A stretch of DNA of 64,000 bases, taken from an uncultured Microbacterium sp. (GTDB lineage: Bacteria; Actinomycetota; Actinomycetes; Actinomycetales; Microbacteriaceae). The stretch lies in contig CAJYHN010000007.1 of assembly GCA_913774665.1 (NCBI GenBank), positions 49,921 through 113,920 of the forward strand, written 5' to 3'. The translations under genes and the position numbers were made by a program. This document shows, one piece after another, positions 44,318-54,059 of this stretch (position 1 is its first letter; each line of letters begins with the position of its first letter). The notes under the pieces are model-generated. The model worked only from the letters and a program-made list of their open reading frames with translations. It was not told the DNA's origin and made no database searches.

Positions 44318-45844
44318 TCAGCCCAGCAAGGGCACCGCGCCCACGAGCACGCCCACCGCGAGCATGACGAGCGAGACGACGGTCGCACGCCAGAGCACCT
44401 TCTTGTGGTGGTCGCCGAGGTTCACGCCGGCGAGCGAGACGAGCAGCAGGATCGCGGGGACCAGCGGGCTCTGCAGGTGCACCGGCTGGCCGGTGATCGA
44501 GGCGCGGGCCATCTCGACCGGGGCGATGCCGTAGTTCGCCGCGCTCTCGGCGAGCACCGGGAGGATGCCGAAGTAGAACGCGTCGTTCGACATGAAGAAC
44601 GTGAACGGAATCGACAGCACGCCCGTGATGACGGCGAGGAACGGGCCCATCGACGAGGGGATGACCTGGGTGATCCACGCCGCCATCGCGGTGACCATGC
44701 CGGTGCCGTTCAGCACGCCGACCAGCACACCGGCGGCCAGCACCATCGACACGACCCCGACGATGCTCGGTGCGTGCGCGACGATCTCGTCGGCCTGCGA
44801 GCGGAGCTTGGGGAAATTCACGATCAGCGCGATCGCGGCGCCGACCATGAACACGAAGGCCAGCGGGAAGAGGTCCATCACCAGCAGCACCATGACCGCT
44901 GCCGTGAGCGCGAGGTTGAACCAGATCAGTTTGGGGCGCAGCGTCGCGCGGTTGGGGTCGAGCATCGTGTCCGCCATCGCGGTGTCGGCGGTGTCGACCA
45001 GCTGGGCGGCGGCGACGGCGTCGCGTCCGCCACGGACGGTGACGACGTTGCCGGTGCGCAGCGAAGCCACCGCGCCGGGCTTCGGCTCGGCGCCGCGGAA
45101 GATCTTGGGGGCACCGAGGCGACCGAAGCCTCCGGCACCATCGATCTTGGCGGTGTCGATCGAGCCGGCCAGGCGCTTGCGCTCGGACAGACCGAGGAAC
45201 CAGGCGAAGGCGAGCGAGACGACCAGGCCCGCGAGGAGCGAGGGGATCATCGGCACGAAGACGTCGGTGGGCTGAAGGCCCAGGGCGGTCGCGGCGCGAA
45301 CGGTCGGGCCACCCCACGGGACGATGTTCATCGTGCCGTTCATGAGGCCCGCGACGCAGGTGAGCACGACCGGGCTCATGCCCAGGCGGAGGTAGAGCGG
45401 AAGCATCGCCGAGGTCGTGATGATGAAGGTGGTCGAGCCGTCGCCGTCGAGCGAGACGGCGCCCGCGAGAATCGCCGTGCCGAGCACGATCTTGGCCGGG
45501 TCTTTCCCGAGGACGCGCGTGATGACGCGGATCAGCGGGTCGAACAGGCCGACGTCGATCATGATGCCGAAATACATGATCGCGAACATCAGCAGCGCGG
45601 CCGTCGGCGCCATCTTGCTGATCGCGTCGATCACCATGTCCCCGAGACCGAGGCCCGCGCCGGCGATGAGGCCGAACACGGTGGGGACGACGATCAGGGC
45701 GACCATCGGTGTCAGGCGCCGCGTCATGATGAGGGCCATGAACGACAGGACCATGAGGAAGCCGAGGGCTACGAGCACCCCGTCGGCGGGCGTGTAGGCC
45801 ACCGGGTACTCGGCCGCATCGGCGGCAAGGATCAGGGGGGTCAT
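44318..45844 (-). CDS. citM: CitMHS-family citrate transporter
   Basis: A 508-residue transporter of the citrate-Mg2+:H+ (CitMHS) family with about twelve hydrophobic helices. The core motifs are SKMAPTAALLMFAIMYFGIM (about 74-93), LDGDGSTTFIITTSAMLPLY (about 133-152), and FTFFMSNDAFYFGILPVLAE (about 428-447). Relatives import metal-citrate complexes. It is divergent from a CitAB-like two-component system 167 bases away that should control it. Which metal is preferred cannot be judged from sequence. Confidence 0.93.
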   Translation of the reverse strand: MTPLILAADAAEYPVAYTPADGVLVALGFLMVLSFMALIMTRRLTPMVALIVVPTVFGLIAGAGLGLGDMVIDAISKMAPTAALLMFAIMYFGIMIDVGLFDPLIRVITRVLGKDPAKIVLGTAILAGAVSLDGDGSTTFIITTSAMLPLYLRLGMSPVVLTCVAGLMNGTMNIVPWGGPTVRAATALGLQPTDVFVPMIPSLLAGLVVSLAFAWFLGLSERKRLAGSIDTAKIDGAGGFGRLGAPKIFRGAEPKPGAVASLRTGNVVTVRGGRDAVAAAQLVDTADTAMADTMLDPNRATLRPKLIWFNLALTAAVMVLLVMDLFPLAFVFMVGAAIALIVNFPKLRSQADEIVAHAPSIVGVVSMVLAAGVLVGVLNGTGMVTAMAAWITQVIPSSMGPFLAVITGVLSIPFTFFMSNDAFYFGILPVLAESAANYGIAPVEMARASITGQPVHLQSPLVPAILLLVSLAGVNLGDHHKKVLWRATVVSLVMLAVGVLVGAVPLLG

Positions 45845-46011
45845 CGCGACTCCTTCGTCGTGGATGCCGGCACGGGGCGCGCCGTCGATTCGGTGACACT
45901 ACGGACGCGGGGTCTTCGGGCGCGCGCTTGCTCGCATTGCGGCGCGTTATGCGCGTACCGTGTGTTCTGCGCATTTCGCGCACGATGATGTCGCGGAGCG
46001 AGGAGGTGAGC

Positions 46012-47643
46012 ATGAGGTTCGCCACACGGATGCTCCTCGTGCAGATCGCCACCCAGCTCGTGGTCGTAGCCGTCTGCACCGCCGTCTTCGCGTGGCTCGG
46101 CGTGCAGCAGCTCCGGGCCGAGGCGGATTCGTCCGCCCTGAACATCGCCCGGTCCGTCGCGGAGGCGCCTGACGTCCGCGAGCGCGTGGCCCAGTACTCC
46201 GAAGATCCCGGCACTCCGGATGCCGCGAGCCTGCGCGGTGGCGCCCTGCAGCGGTACGCGGCGGAGGTGACCGCCCGCACGCAGGGCCTGTTCGTCGTCA
46301 TCACCGACGATCACGGCATCCGCCTCGCCCACCCCGATCCGAACCGTCTGGGCGAGGTCGTCAGCACGAGCTTCGCCGACGCGCTCGCCGGCCGCGAGGT
46401 CGTGACGTGGGAGACGGGGACGCTCGGCGAATCGGCCCGCGCCAAGGTGCCGGTCTATCCGCCGGGCGGGGGAGCGCCCGTGGGCGAGGTGAGTGTCGGC
46501 TTCGAGCGCGCGAGCGTGTTCGACGACCTCCCGGCCCTGATCGGCGGCATCGCCGTCGCGGTGGCGCTCGCCGTGGCGATCGGCACTCTCGTGGCCCTCC
46601 TCATGCGCCGCCGGCTCGAGCGATTGACCCTGGGTGTGCAGCCCGAAGAGCTGGTGTCGCTCGTGCAGACGCAGACGGCCGTGCTCGAGAGCGCCGACGA
46701 GGGGGTGCTCGCCCTCGACGACGCCGGTGTCGTTCGGGTGTGCACGCCCTCCGCCGAGCGGCTTCTCGGGATCGCGGATGCCGTCGGCCGCCGTCTCGAC
46801 GAGCTCGGGCTCCCGCCGGCCGTCGTCGCCGCCCTGTCGGGTTCGGGGTCGTCGAGCGGTCTTCCTCTGGGCGATCGCGTGGTCTTCCTCGACGTGCGTC
46901 CGGTGCGCCGGGGCACGCGCACCCTCGGCCGGGTGGCGACGCTGCGCGACCGCACCGACGTCATCGCCCTGTCGGGACGCCTCGACAGCGTGCGCGCCAT
47001 GGGGGATGCCCTGCGCGTGCAGCGCCACGAGAACGCCAACCGCCTGCACGCTGCGGTGGGTCTTCTCGATGCCGGCCGCACCGAGGAGGCGCGCTCATTC
47101 CTCGCCGATCTCGTCGATCGCGGGTCGGTGGACTGGGCGGTGCCCGGCATCGAACTCGTCGGCGACCCCATGCTGCAGTCGTTTCTCGGAGCCAAAGCGC
47201 TGTCGGCGCGGGAGCGCGGGGTCGCGCTGCGCGTGGCCGACGACACGTTCTCGACGGCCTCCATCGATGACGTCGAAGACGTGGTCGCCGTGCTCGGCAA
47301 CCTCATCGACAACGCGGTGACGGCCGCAGCGTCGGCTCCGGAGCCCCGCGGGATCGAGGTGAGCGTGCTCGACGACGCGGACGCGGTCGTGCTGACGGTG
47401 GCCGACACGGGACCTGGCATCACCGACGTCGAGGCGATCTTCGCGCCGCGCGAGCGCGAGGACGATCCGGATGCCGTGCACGGGCTCGGCATCGGCCTCC
47501 CGCTCTCGCGCGAGTTCGCCCGGCGCCGGGGCGGCGAGGTGTGGGTGGTCGACACGGGCGGCGTCGGCCACGGCGCGGTGGTGGCGGCGCGACTGCCGGG
47601 CGTGCGGGGCGGGACGAGCGAGCGAGAGGGAACGAGCGAGTGA
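46012..47643 (+). CDS. CitA/DcuS-type sensor histidine kinase
   Basis: A 543-residue sensor. TM helix 1 (about 7-27), an extracytoplasmic PAS-like (PDC) domain (about 30-170: GLFVVITDDHGIRLAHPDPN), TM helix 2 (about 178-202), cytoplasmic PAS (about 215-320), the H-box QRHENANRLHA (near 342) and a HATPase_c domain with NLIDNAVTAA, DTGPGI and GLGIGLPLSRE. The family binds extracellular C4/citrate ligands. GAGGAGGTGAGC gives the ribosome-binding site of ATG 46012. It overlaps the response regulator by four bases, and the divergent neighbour is the citrate transporter. Confidence 0.92.
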   Translation: MRFATRMLLVQIATQLVVVAVCTAVFAWLGVQQLRAEADSSALNIARSVAEAPDVRERVAQYSEDPGTPDAASLRGGALQRYAAEVTARTQGLFVVITDDHGIRLAHPDPNRLGEVVSTSFADALAGREVVTWETGTLGESARAKVPVYPPGGGAPVGEVSVGFERASVFDDLPALIGGIAVAVALAVAIGTLVALLMRRRLERLTLGVQPEELVSLVQTQTAVLESADEGVLALDDAGVVRVCTPSAERLLGIADAVGRRLDELGLPPAVVAALSGSGSSSGLPLGDRVVFLDVRPVRRGTRTLGRVATLRDRTDVIALSGRLDSVRAMGDALRVQRHENANRLHAAVGLLDAGRTEEARSFLADLVDRGSVDWAVPGIELVGDPMLQSFLGAKALSARERGVALRVADDTFSTASIDDVEDVVAVLGNLIDNAVTAAASAPEPRGIEVSVLDDADAVVLTVADTGPGITDVEAIFAPREREDDPDAVHGLGIGLPLSREFARRRGGEVWVVDTGGVGHGAVVAARLPGVRGGTSEREGTSE

Positions 47644-48290
47644 ACGGCATCCGGGTTCTGGTCGTCGACGACGACTTCCGCGTGGCGGGACTGCACCGCG
47701 ACGCGGTGGCGGCGCGGCCGGGGTTCGTCGCACTCGAGCCCGCGCGCACGGTGGGTGAGGCGCGCGCCGCGGTGGCCGCGCATGCTCCCGACCTCGTGCT
47801 GGCCGACGTGTACCTGCCCGACGGCGACGGCATCGAGCTCGTGCGCTCGCTCGACGTCGACGCGTTCGTGCTGTCGGCGGCGACGGATTCCGCGACCGTG
47901 CGCCGCGCGTTCTCGGCCGGTGCGCTGGCCTATCTCGTCAAACCGTTCGACACCCGGGTCCTCGCCGAGCGCCTCGACCGCTTCGCGCGCTACCGCAATC
48001 TGCTGTCGAGCCCGCGCCCGCTCTCGCAGGACGACATCGACCGAGCGGCCGCCGCGATGCGGGGCGAGCGCGACGGGCCCTCGCTCGCGCGCTCGGCGAC
48101 CGAGCAGACCGTCCTCGCCGCCCTCGGCGCCGACGAGGCGTCGGCGACCGAGGTGGCCGAACGCATCGGGGTCTCGCGCGCGACCGCCCAGCGTCACCTC
48201 ACCGCCCTCGCCGAGCGCGGACTCGTGCAGGTGAGCCTGAGGTACGGCTCGACCGGCCGTCCCGAACACCGCTTCCGCGGCGGCCTGTGA
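47640..48290 (+). CDS. CitB/DcuR-type response regulator
   Basis: A 216-residue response regulator. Receiver: DDD at 10-12, phospho-acceptor D56 in LADVYLP, Ser/Thr in LSAATDS and Lys in LVKPFD. The C-terminal DNA-binding part (about 150-205) uses SATEVAERIGVSRATAQRHL, the HTH of the CitB/DctR class. GTG 47640 overlaps the kinase stop (GTGA). Probably activates the divergent citM when citrate is sensed. Confidence 0.92.
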   Translation: MNGIRVLVVDDDFRVAGLHRDAVAARPGFVALEPARTVGEARAAVAAHAPDLVLADVYLPDGDGIELVRSLDVDAFVLSAATDSATVRRAFSAGALAYLVKPFDTRVLAERLDRFARYRNLLSSPRPLSQDDIDRAAAAMRGERDGPSLARSATEQTVLAALGADEASATEVAERIGVSRATAQRHLTALAERGLVQVSLRYGSTGRPEHRFRGGL

Positions 48291-48293
48291 GGC

Positions 48294-49580
48294 TCAGCCC
48301 TCCAGCACCGCCCACCCGCGCGGGCCGAGCTCGACTCTGCCCTCGGCGAGGGTCCCGTCACCGGCGACGACCGCGCGCGCGTCGGCGCCCGGCACCGACG
48401 CGGGCTCGCCGCCGATGTTCAGCGCCACCACCACCGCGTCGTCTCCGACGGCGGTGCGCAGCACGATCGTGGCGTTGGCGACCTCGACGAGGTCGGTGTG
48501 CGCCCGCCAGAGCCACGGCTTGCGGCGGCGCAGCGCGATGAGCGCCCGGTGCGCCTCGAGGATCCGCTCGTCGACGTCTCCGACTTCCGCGGCGGACGCC
48601 GGGAATTCCGGCCGGACCGCGTCGTCGCCGCCCTCGCGCTCCTCCTTCACCCCGGTCCAGCCGAACTCGTCGCCGGCATAGACGGACGGTGTTCCGGCGA
48701 CGGTGAAAAGCACGGCGAGGGCGTGCGGCACGAGATCGGACCCGATGGCCGAGGCGATGCGGGTGACATCGTGATTGCCGACGAACGTCTGCGGGGCGAA
48801 GGTCGCGAGCAGCTCGTCGTGCCGCTCGATCGCGTGGCTGAGCTCGAAGAGGTTGCCGTCGGCGATACCGTGCCAGATGCCCTGCCACAGTTCGTACTGC
48901 GTGAGCGCGTCCATCGTCGACGCGCGCACGATCGCGGGTCCGTCCCCGTGGATGACCTCGCCGACGAACCACGCCTCCGGGAATCTCTCACGCACGCGCG
49001 GCAGCACCTCGGCCCAGAACTCGCTCGGCACCGCGTAGGCGGCATCCAGCCTCCACCCGTCGATCCCGCGCTCGAGCCAGTGGGACATGACATCGACGAC
49101 GAGGTCGGCGACGGCGGGCGACGAGTGATCCAGAGCGACGAGCGCGCCGTGACCCTCGAACACCTCGGCCTCGAACCTTCCGTCGACCCACTGCCCGCGG
49201 AACAGCTGCGGCCCGTCCTCCGACGCGTCGCGGAAGGCGGGGTGCGCTCGCCCGACGTGGTTGAACACCCCGTCGAGCAGCACCCGGATGCCGCGCTCCC
49301 GCGCTCCCGCGAGCAGGCGGTCGACATCCTCGTCGTCGCCGAGACGCGGGTCGATGCGGAGGTGATCGACGGTGTCGTAGCCGTGGGTCTCCGACGCGAA
49401 CACCGGTCCGAGCAGCAGCCCGTTCAGGCCGAGTTCGATGACGTGGTCGAGCCAGGGCTCGAGCCGGCCGAGGCGGTGTTCGATCTCGGCATCCGGCCCC
49501 TCGCCGTCGCGGATCGGCGCGCCGACGAAGCCGAGCGGGTAGACGTGCCACCACATGACGTGTTCGGGCCATTCGGGCAT
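48294..49580 (-). CDS. GH13 alpha-amylase-family enzyme
   Basis: A 428-residue single-domain (beta/alpha)8 GH13 hydrolase with a short C-terminal beta-domain. Catalytic residues appear as GWRLDAAYAV (nucleophile Asp), WFVGEVIHGD (acid/base Glu) and TFVGNHDVTRIAS (transition-state Asp). DGVFNHVG is the conserved region I. There is no signal peptide or starch-binding module, so it is intracellular, like cyclomaltodextrinases or oligosaccharide hydrolases. It is convergent with the response regulator. ATG 49580 gives MPEWPEHVMWWHVYPLGF. Confidence 0.9.
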   Translation of the reverse strand: MPEWPEHVMWWHVYPLGFVGAPIRDGEGPDAEIEHRLGRLEPWLDHVIELGLNGLLLGPVFASETHGYDTVDHLRIDPRLGDDEDVDRLLAGARERGIRVLLDGVFNHVGRAHPAFRDASEDGPQLFRGQWVDGRFEAEVFEGHGALVALDHSSPAVADLVVDVMSHWLERGIDGWRLDAAYAVPSEFWAEVLPRVRERFPEAWFVGEVIHGDGPAIVRASTMDALTQYELWQGIWHGIADGNLFELSHAIERHDELLATFAPQTFVGNHDVTRIASAIGSDLVPHALAVLFTVAGTPSVYAGDEFGWTGVKEEREGGDDAVRPEFPASAAEVGDVDERILEAHRALIALRRRKPWLWRAHTDLVEVANATIVLRTAVGDDAVVVALNIGGEPASVPGADARAVVAGDGTLAEGRVELGPRGWAVLEG

Positions 49581-49686
49581 GAGCCGACGCTATCGGGGGA
49601 CGGGCGATCTCGGAGCGGGGTTGCGGTGCGGATCGCCGTGGCCGTGGACCCTCGGCAGCGGCGCGCGCCGGGTGCCGCCGCGCGCC

Positions 49687-50709
49687 TCACACACGGCGGA
49701 TCGACTCGCGGATCACCACCGGCATCTCCACGAGGTGCTGCCCCTCGGGCGGTCCGCCGGGGGCGAGCAGGAGTTCGACGGCGCGGCGACCCATGTCCTC
49801 GTGCGGCAGGCCGATCGTCGTCAGCCCCGGACGCAGGTAGGCCGCCAGTTCGTCGTTGTCGAACGACACCAGCGACACGTCCTCCGGCACGCGCAGCCCG
49901 GCGTCGCCCAGGGCTTGGAGGGCGCCGAAGGCGAGTCGGTCGTTCAGGCAGACGATCGCGCGAGGGCGCATCCCCCGAGCGAGCAGGCGCGCCGTGAACT
50001 CGTAGCCCGGAGCGGGCTCCCACAGCCAGATCGACTCCTCGTGCAGAAAGGTCGCACCCGCATCGGCCATGGCCGCGGAGATGCCGCGGACGCGCGCGGC
50101 CACGGTGGCGGAGCGGAAGAGATCGCGCTCGGCATCCGCGTCGTAACCGAGCAGCAGGATGCCGTCGCGGATCCCCGCCTCGAGGAGCAACTCGATCGCG
50201 CGTCGGCCTCCGGTCTCCTCGTCCGGGAGCACGCTGCACCGGTGCAGTTCGTTCGTGGCGTTGAGCATGACCGTGCGCAAGCCCGAGGGAAGGGTGGGGA
50301 CGAAGGTCTCGCGCGCCCGCATGGAGGCGAAGATGATGCCGTCGACCTGTCGATCGAGCAGGGCCGAGACCGCCTCGGCCTCGCGCTCGGGCTCCCCGCC
50401 GGTCTCCGCCACCAGGACGACCTGACCGGCGGCCTCCGCCGCGCCGAGCGCGCCCTTGATGAGTCCGCTCGCGAAACGCGTGGTGGCGACCAGGTCCGAC
50501 ACGAAACCGACGGTGTGCGAGGTGTCGGTGCGCAGCGCGCGGGCCGACATGTTGGGGCGGTATCCCAGCTCCGCGGCGGCCGCGTGCACTCGCTCGTGGG
50601 CGTCTTGCGAGAGGCGGGTGTCGGGGCGGCCGTTCAAGATCATCGAGGCCGCCGCGGGCGACAACCCCGCTCGCCGGGCGACGTCGGCCAGGGTGACCCT
50701 CTTGCCCAT
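49687..50709 (-). CDS. LacI-family regulator of the adjacent sugar ABC operon
   Basis: A 340-residue LacI/GalR protein. HTH: VTLADVARRAGLSPAAASMI (about 4-23), hinge YRPNMSARALRT, then a periplasmic-binding-like effector domain ending SLVSFDNDELAAYLRPGLTT. It is divergent from the SBP-permease operon; the palindrome TGCTAAA...TTTCAGCA at the operon promoter is its likely operator. ATG 50709 is the only sensible start. Confidence 0.92.
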   Translation of the reverse strand: MGKRVTLADVARRAGLSPAAASMILNGRPDTRLSQDAHERVHAAAAELGYRPNMSARALRTDTSHTVGFVSDLVATTRFASGLIKGALGAAEAAGQVVLVAETGGEPEREAEAVSALLDRQVDGIIFASMRARETFVPTLPSGLRTVMLNATNELHRCSVLPDEETGGRRAIELLLEAGIRDGILLLGYDADAERDLFRSATVAARVRGISAAMADAGATFLHEESIWLWEPAPGYEFTARLLARGMRPRAIVCLNDRLAFGALQALGDAGLRVPEDVSLVSFDNDELAAYLRPGLTTIGLPHEDMGRRAVELLLAPGGPPEGQHLVEMPVVIRESIRRV

Positions 50710-50762
50710 CGGTGCTTCCGTTCTGCGGCATCGGCGCCGCGGTCACGATCTTCGCAGTGATC

Positions 50763-50792
50763 TTGACAGCGCTCCGCGCGTCTGCGTAAATG
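50763..50792 (+). promoter_or_regulatory. Promoter of the second sugar ABC operon
   Basis: -35 TTGACA (50763-50768), -10 TAAATG (50787-50792), 18-base spacer; close to the sigma-70 consensus. Confidence 0.7.
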
Positions 50793-50796
50793 ATCC

Positions 50797-50814
50797 TGCT
50801 AAATCCTTTCAGCA
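50797..50814. promoter_or_regulatory. Likely operator of the second LacI regulator
   Basis: TGCTAAATCCTTTCAGCA: half-sites TGCTnAA and TTnAGCA in inverted orientation, just downstream of the -10. Confidence 0.6.
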
Positions 50815-50887
50815 CAGATTAGCGCACCAGCAGTCCGCCGCCGGAACAGCCCGAGCGCCGGCCCGCAGCACAGACGAAGGAGTCGAC

Positions 50888-52240
50888 ATGAACACCCGTA
50901 CCCCACGCCGGCGCCGAGGGGCATCCCTGGCCCTGCTCGCCATCGCCGGGCTCACCGGCGCCGCCCTCACCGGGTGCGCGCCCGGAAGTGCGGCCCCGGC
51001 CGCGCAGAACGACGTCGAGGTGAGCACCGAGCTCACCAGCGACCCCGTACAACTCACGATCGCCGACGAAACGGGCTTCCCCGTCACCGACAAGCTGACC
51101 GAGGAATTCACGAAGCAGCACCCGAACGTCACATTCACGATCAACCGCGACACGTTCCAGAACCTCACCGCGAACGCGCCCAAGCTGCTCGCCAGCTCCA
51201 CCCCGCCCGACCTCATCCGCCTCCCCACCCTGGGCGACACGGTGCGCGACGGCCTCGTGGCGAACCTCGACCCCTACTTCGACGCCTACGGCTGGGACAA
51301 GTGGCCGGCCTCGCAGCTCGCGCCGCTGCGCATGAGCGACCAGGGCGTGCGCGGCTCCGGCTCGCTGTACCAGCTGGGCCTGGGCTACAGCATCACCGGC
51401 ATCTACATGAACACGACCCTCGCCGATCAGCTGGGCATCACGGCGGCGCCGCAGACCCTCGGCGAGCTCGAGGACGACATGGCGAAGGCCAAGGCCGCCG
51501 GCGTGCTGCCGATCATGGCCGGCGACAAGGACGGCGTCGTGAACTTCGTGGTGCAGGCCGCGATGAACCAGTACGTCGACAAGGACCAGTTCCTGTCCTG
51601 GATGTTCAACGAGCCGAACGCCCGCTACGACGAGCCCGGCAATGTCCAGGGTGCCGAGCTCGTCCGGAAGTGGGCGGATGCCGGATACTTCCCGTCCGAC
51701 ATCAACGCGATCGACTACTTCACCTTCACCAGCCGCTTCTCGGCGGGCGAGGGCCTGTTCACTTTCAACGGCAACTGGGAGGCGGCGAACTACCAGAAGG
51801 CGCTCGGCTCGAACGTCCAGTTCTTCCTCGTCCCGCCGGCCAAGGCCGGGGCCGACCACGTGGCCATGGGAGCGGCGAACTCGTTCTCGGTCGCGGCGAA
51901 GTCGCCGCACATCAACGAGGTCGCGTACTTCCTCAACTGGGTGCACACCGACCCCACCGCGCGTCAGATCATCGTCGACGTGACAGGTGCCTCTCCCGGT
52001 GGTGACCCGGCGCAGGAGCTGCCCTCGGTCCAGTCGGGCTCGCTCATCGAGAACGCCCTGAAGATGTCCGCCCAGATCGGCGCCGAGAACGGCCAGGTCG
52101 ACTTCATGGCCAACACCACCGCCGGCATCTACGCGGGGTCGATCATCCCCGAGTCGCAGCTGCTGGTGACCAGTCAGATCACCGGCCAGGAGTTCGTCGA
52201 CCGCGTGCAGAAGTTCTACGAGAGCGAGGTCGGCAAGTAA
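50888..52240 (+). CDS. Sugar ABC transporter extracellular binding lipoprotein
   Basis: A 450-residue family 1 extracellular solute-binding protein. Lipobox: TGAALTGC with Cys near 30. SDPVQLTIADETGFPVTDKL starts the mature fold; YQLGLGYSITGIYMN is the hinge region and LFTFNGNWEAANYQKAL is the typical family 1 signature. It probably captures an oligosaccharide for the MalF/MalG-like permeases that follow. GAAGGAG precedes ATG 50888, and its stop overlaps the next start (TAATG). No ATPase is encoded in this operon, so a shared MsiK-type ATPase is likely. Confidence 0.92.
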   Translation: MNTRTPRRRRGASLALLAIAGLTGAALTGCAPGSAAPAAQNDVEVSTELTSDPVQLTIADETGFPVTDKLTEEFTKQHPNVTFTINRDTFQNLTANAPKLLASSTPPDLIRLPTLGDTVRDGLVANLDPYFDAYGWDKWPASQLAPLRMSDQGVRGSGSLYQLGLGYSITGIYMNTTLADQLGITAAPQTLGELEDDMAKAKAAGVLPIMAGDKDGVVNFVVQAAMNQYVDKDQFLSWMFNEPNARYDEPGNVQGAELVRKWADAGYFPSDINAIDYFTFTSRFSAGEGLFTFNGNWEAANYQKALGSNVQFFLVPPAKAGADHVAMGAANSFSVAAKSPHINEVAYFLNWVHTDPTARQIIVDVTGASPGGDPAQELPSVQSGSLIENALKMSAQIGAENGQVDFMANTTAGIYAGSIIPESQLLVTSQITGQEFVDRVQKFYESEVGK

Positions 52241-53211
52241 TGACCGACCGTGCGGTCGCCGTCGCGGCGGCCCCTCGACCAGGCGACGCCCCCTCGGCGA
52301 CGGCGACCGCACCCGTTCGCCGGGCTGCTGCACGCGCAGTGGCCCGGCGGGCGACCCTCGCCGGATGGCTGCTTCTGATTCCCGCGCTCGCGTTCTACGT
52401 CGGATTCGTCATCTGGCCCCTGATCCAGGGCGTGCAGTACTCCTTCTACGACTGGAACGGCATCGGTCTCGCCCGCTGGGTCGGCCTCGAGAACTACCTC
52501 ACGGTGTTCACCGATCCCGATCTGCTCGGCGCGATCCGCAACGCCTTCATCCTCATCGCGTTCTTCACCGTCATCCCGGTGGGGCTCGGTCTCGTGCTCG
52601 CGACCCTGATCCGCGGCATCCGGAACAAGGGCTTCGCCGCGGCGGCGCAGACAGTCCTGTTCCTCCCCCAGATCATCCCGCTCGCGGCCGCCGGTATCGC
52701 CTGGTCGTGGATGTACGCCCAGACCGGCGCGGTCAACCAGATCCTCGGGTGGGTCGGACTCGGCTGGATCACCCGTCCGTGGCTCGCCGACTACGGTACG
52801 GCGCTGCCCGCCGTGGGCCTGATCGGATCGTGGGTGCTCACGGGTCTGTGCACCGTGCTGCTTCTGACCGGCCTCGGCAAGATCGACGTGTCGCTCTACG
52901 AGGCCATCCGCCTCGACGGCGCCGGGTGGTGGCGCGAGTTCTTCACCATCACGCTCCCCGGTCTGCGACAGGAGATCGCGGTGCTCGTGACCGTCACGGT
53001 GATCGCCGCACTGTCGAGCTTCGACATCATCTACACCTCGACCCAGGGCGGCCCCGGCCGCGCGACCCTCGTGCCGGGCCTGTCGATCTTCCGCATCGGC
53101 TTCACGCAGAGCGACGTGGGCCTGGCCTCGGCGTTCGGCATCGTACTCATGGTGCTGGTGCTGATCGTGGTCCTTCCCATCCAACGCCTCTCGAGAGCGA
53201 GCGACTCGTGA
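52240..53211 (+). CDS. Sugar ABC permease (MalF/UgpA-type)
   Basis: A 323-residue permease with six helices, the first at about 43-66. EAIRLDGAGWWREFFTITLPGL (about 222-243, shortened here) is the EAA loop that contacts the ATPase. The N-terminal 40 residues are Ala/Arg-rich and cytoplasmic. It overlaps the binding-protein stop by one base and the next permease by four. Confidence 0.92.
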   Translation: MTDRAVAVAAAPRPGDAPSATATAPVRRAAARAVARRATLAGWLLLIPALAFYVGFVIWPLIQGVQYSFYDWNGIGLARWVGLENYLTVFTDPDLLGAIRNAFILIAFFTVIPVGLGLVLATLIRGIRNKGFAAAAQTVLFLPQIIPLAAAGIAWSWMYAQTGAVNQILGWVGLGWITRPWLADYGTALPAVGLIGSWVLTGLCTVLLLTGLGKIDVSLYEAIRLDGAGWWREFFTITLPGLRQEIAVLVTVTVIAALSSFDIIYTSTQGGPGRATLVPGLSIFRIGFTQSDVGLASAFGIVLMVLVLIVVLPIQRLSRASDS

Positions 53212-54032
53212 TCGCCAGCCGTACCGAGCGTCTGCTCGGCATCGTCCTCCTCAGCGTCGCCGCGATCGTGACGCTTCTGCCGCTGATCAGCATGTTCTCC
53301 GCGGCTCTCCAGCCGGCCGATCAGAATCCGACCGGTCTGACCTGGCCGACCGACCCGCAGTGGGGCAACTTCGCCACCGCTTTCGAAACCGGCCACGTCT
53401 GGCAGCTCATGGGTTCGAGCCTCGTGATCGTGCTGGGCGTCGTGCCGCTGAGCCTGGTCGCCGCCACCCTCGCGGGCTTCGCGCTGGGCTCGCTCCAGGT
53501 GCGCTTCGGCCGCGGCATCCTGGTGTTCTTCGTGCTGGGGCTGACGATCCCGTTCGAGGCACTCATCATCCCGCTCTACTACCAGGCGCAGTCGATGGGC
53601 ACCGTGAACACCCCGTGGGCGGTGATCTTCCCGCTCATCGGGCTGTACATGCCGTTCGGGGTGTTCTGGATGCGCGCGCACTTCATCAACGTCCCGCGCG
53701 AGCTGTCCGAAGCAGCGCGCGTGGACGGGGCGTCGCTCTGGCGCGAGTTCCGCAGCATCCAGCTTCCGCTCGCTGCCCCGGCGCTCTCGGCATTGGCGAT
53801 CCTGCTGTTCATCTGGACGTGGAACCAGTTCCTGCTCCCGGTCGTGCTCATCGCCGACCCCCTGCAGCGCACGGTCGCGGGAGCGCTGACCTTCTTCCAG
53901 GGTCAGTACTCGCTCAGCATCCCGCTGCTGAACGCGGGAGCGCTGATCATCATCACGCCCGCCGTGCTGCTGTTCCTCGTGTTCCAGCGCCAGTTCATCC
54001 GCGCCCTCGTGCAGGGCGCGGTCAAGGGCTGA
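53208..54032 (+). CDS. Sugar ABC permease (MalG/UgpE-type)
   Basis: A 274-residue permease with six helices. The EAA loop reads ELSEAARVDGASLWREFRSI (about 165-184). GTG 53208 overlaps the partner's stop (GTGA); the reading frame continues upstream but only through the partner. It completes the importer with the preceding gene. Confidence 0.93.
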   Translation: MIASRTERLLGIVLLSVAAIVTLLPLISMFSAALQPADQNPTGLTWPTDPQWGNFATAFETGHVWQLMGSSLVIVLGVVPLSLVAATLAGFALGSLQVRFGRGILVFFVLGLTIPFEALIIPLYYQAQSMGTVNTPWAVIFPLIGLYMPFGVFWMRAHFINVPRELSEAARVDGASLWREFRSIQLPLAAPALSALAILLFIWTWNQFLLPVVLIADPLQRTVAGALTFFQGQYSLSIPLLNAGALIIITPAVLLFLVFQRQFIRALVQGAVKG

Positions 54033-54059
54033 CCGCCCCCTCCTTTCGAAACGGATCTC

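Noticed and set aside
39556-44388. Very long open frame on the minus strand opposite the GH43 gene (about 1610 codons)
   Set aside because: It is the antisense shadow of a high-GC gene; its translation is Arg/Gly/Val-rich with no domain and no ribosome-binding site. The plus strand has clear GH43 and LamG motifs.
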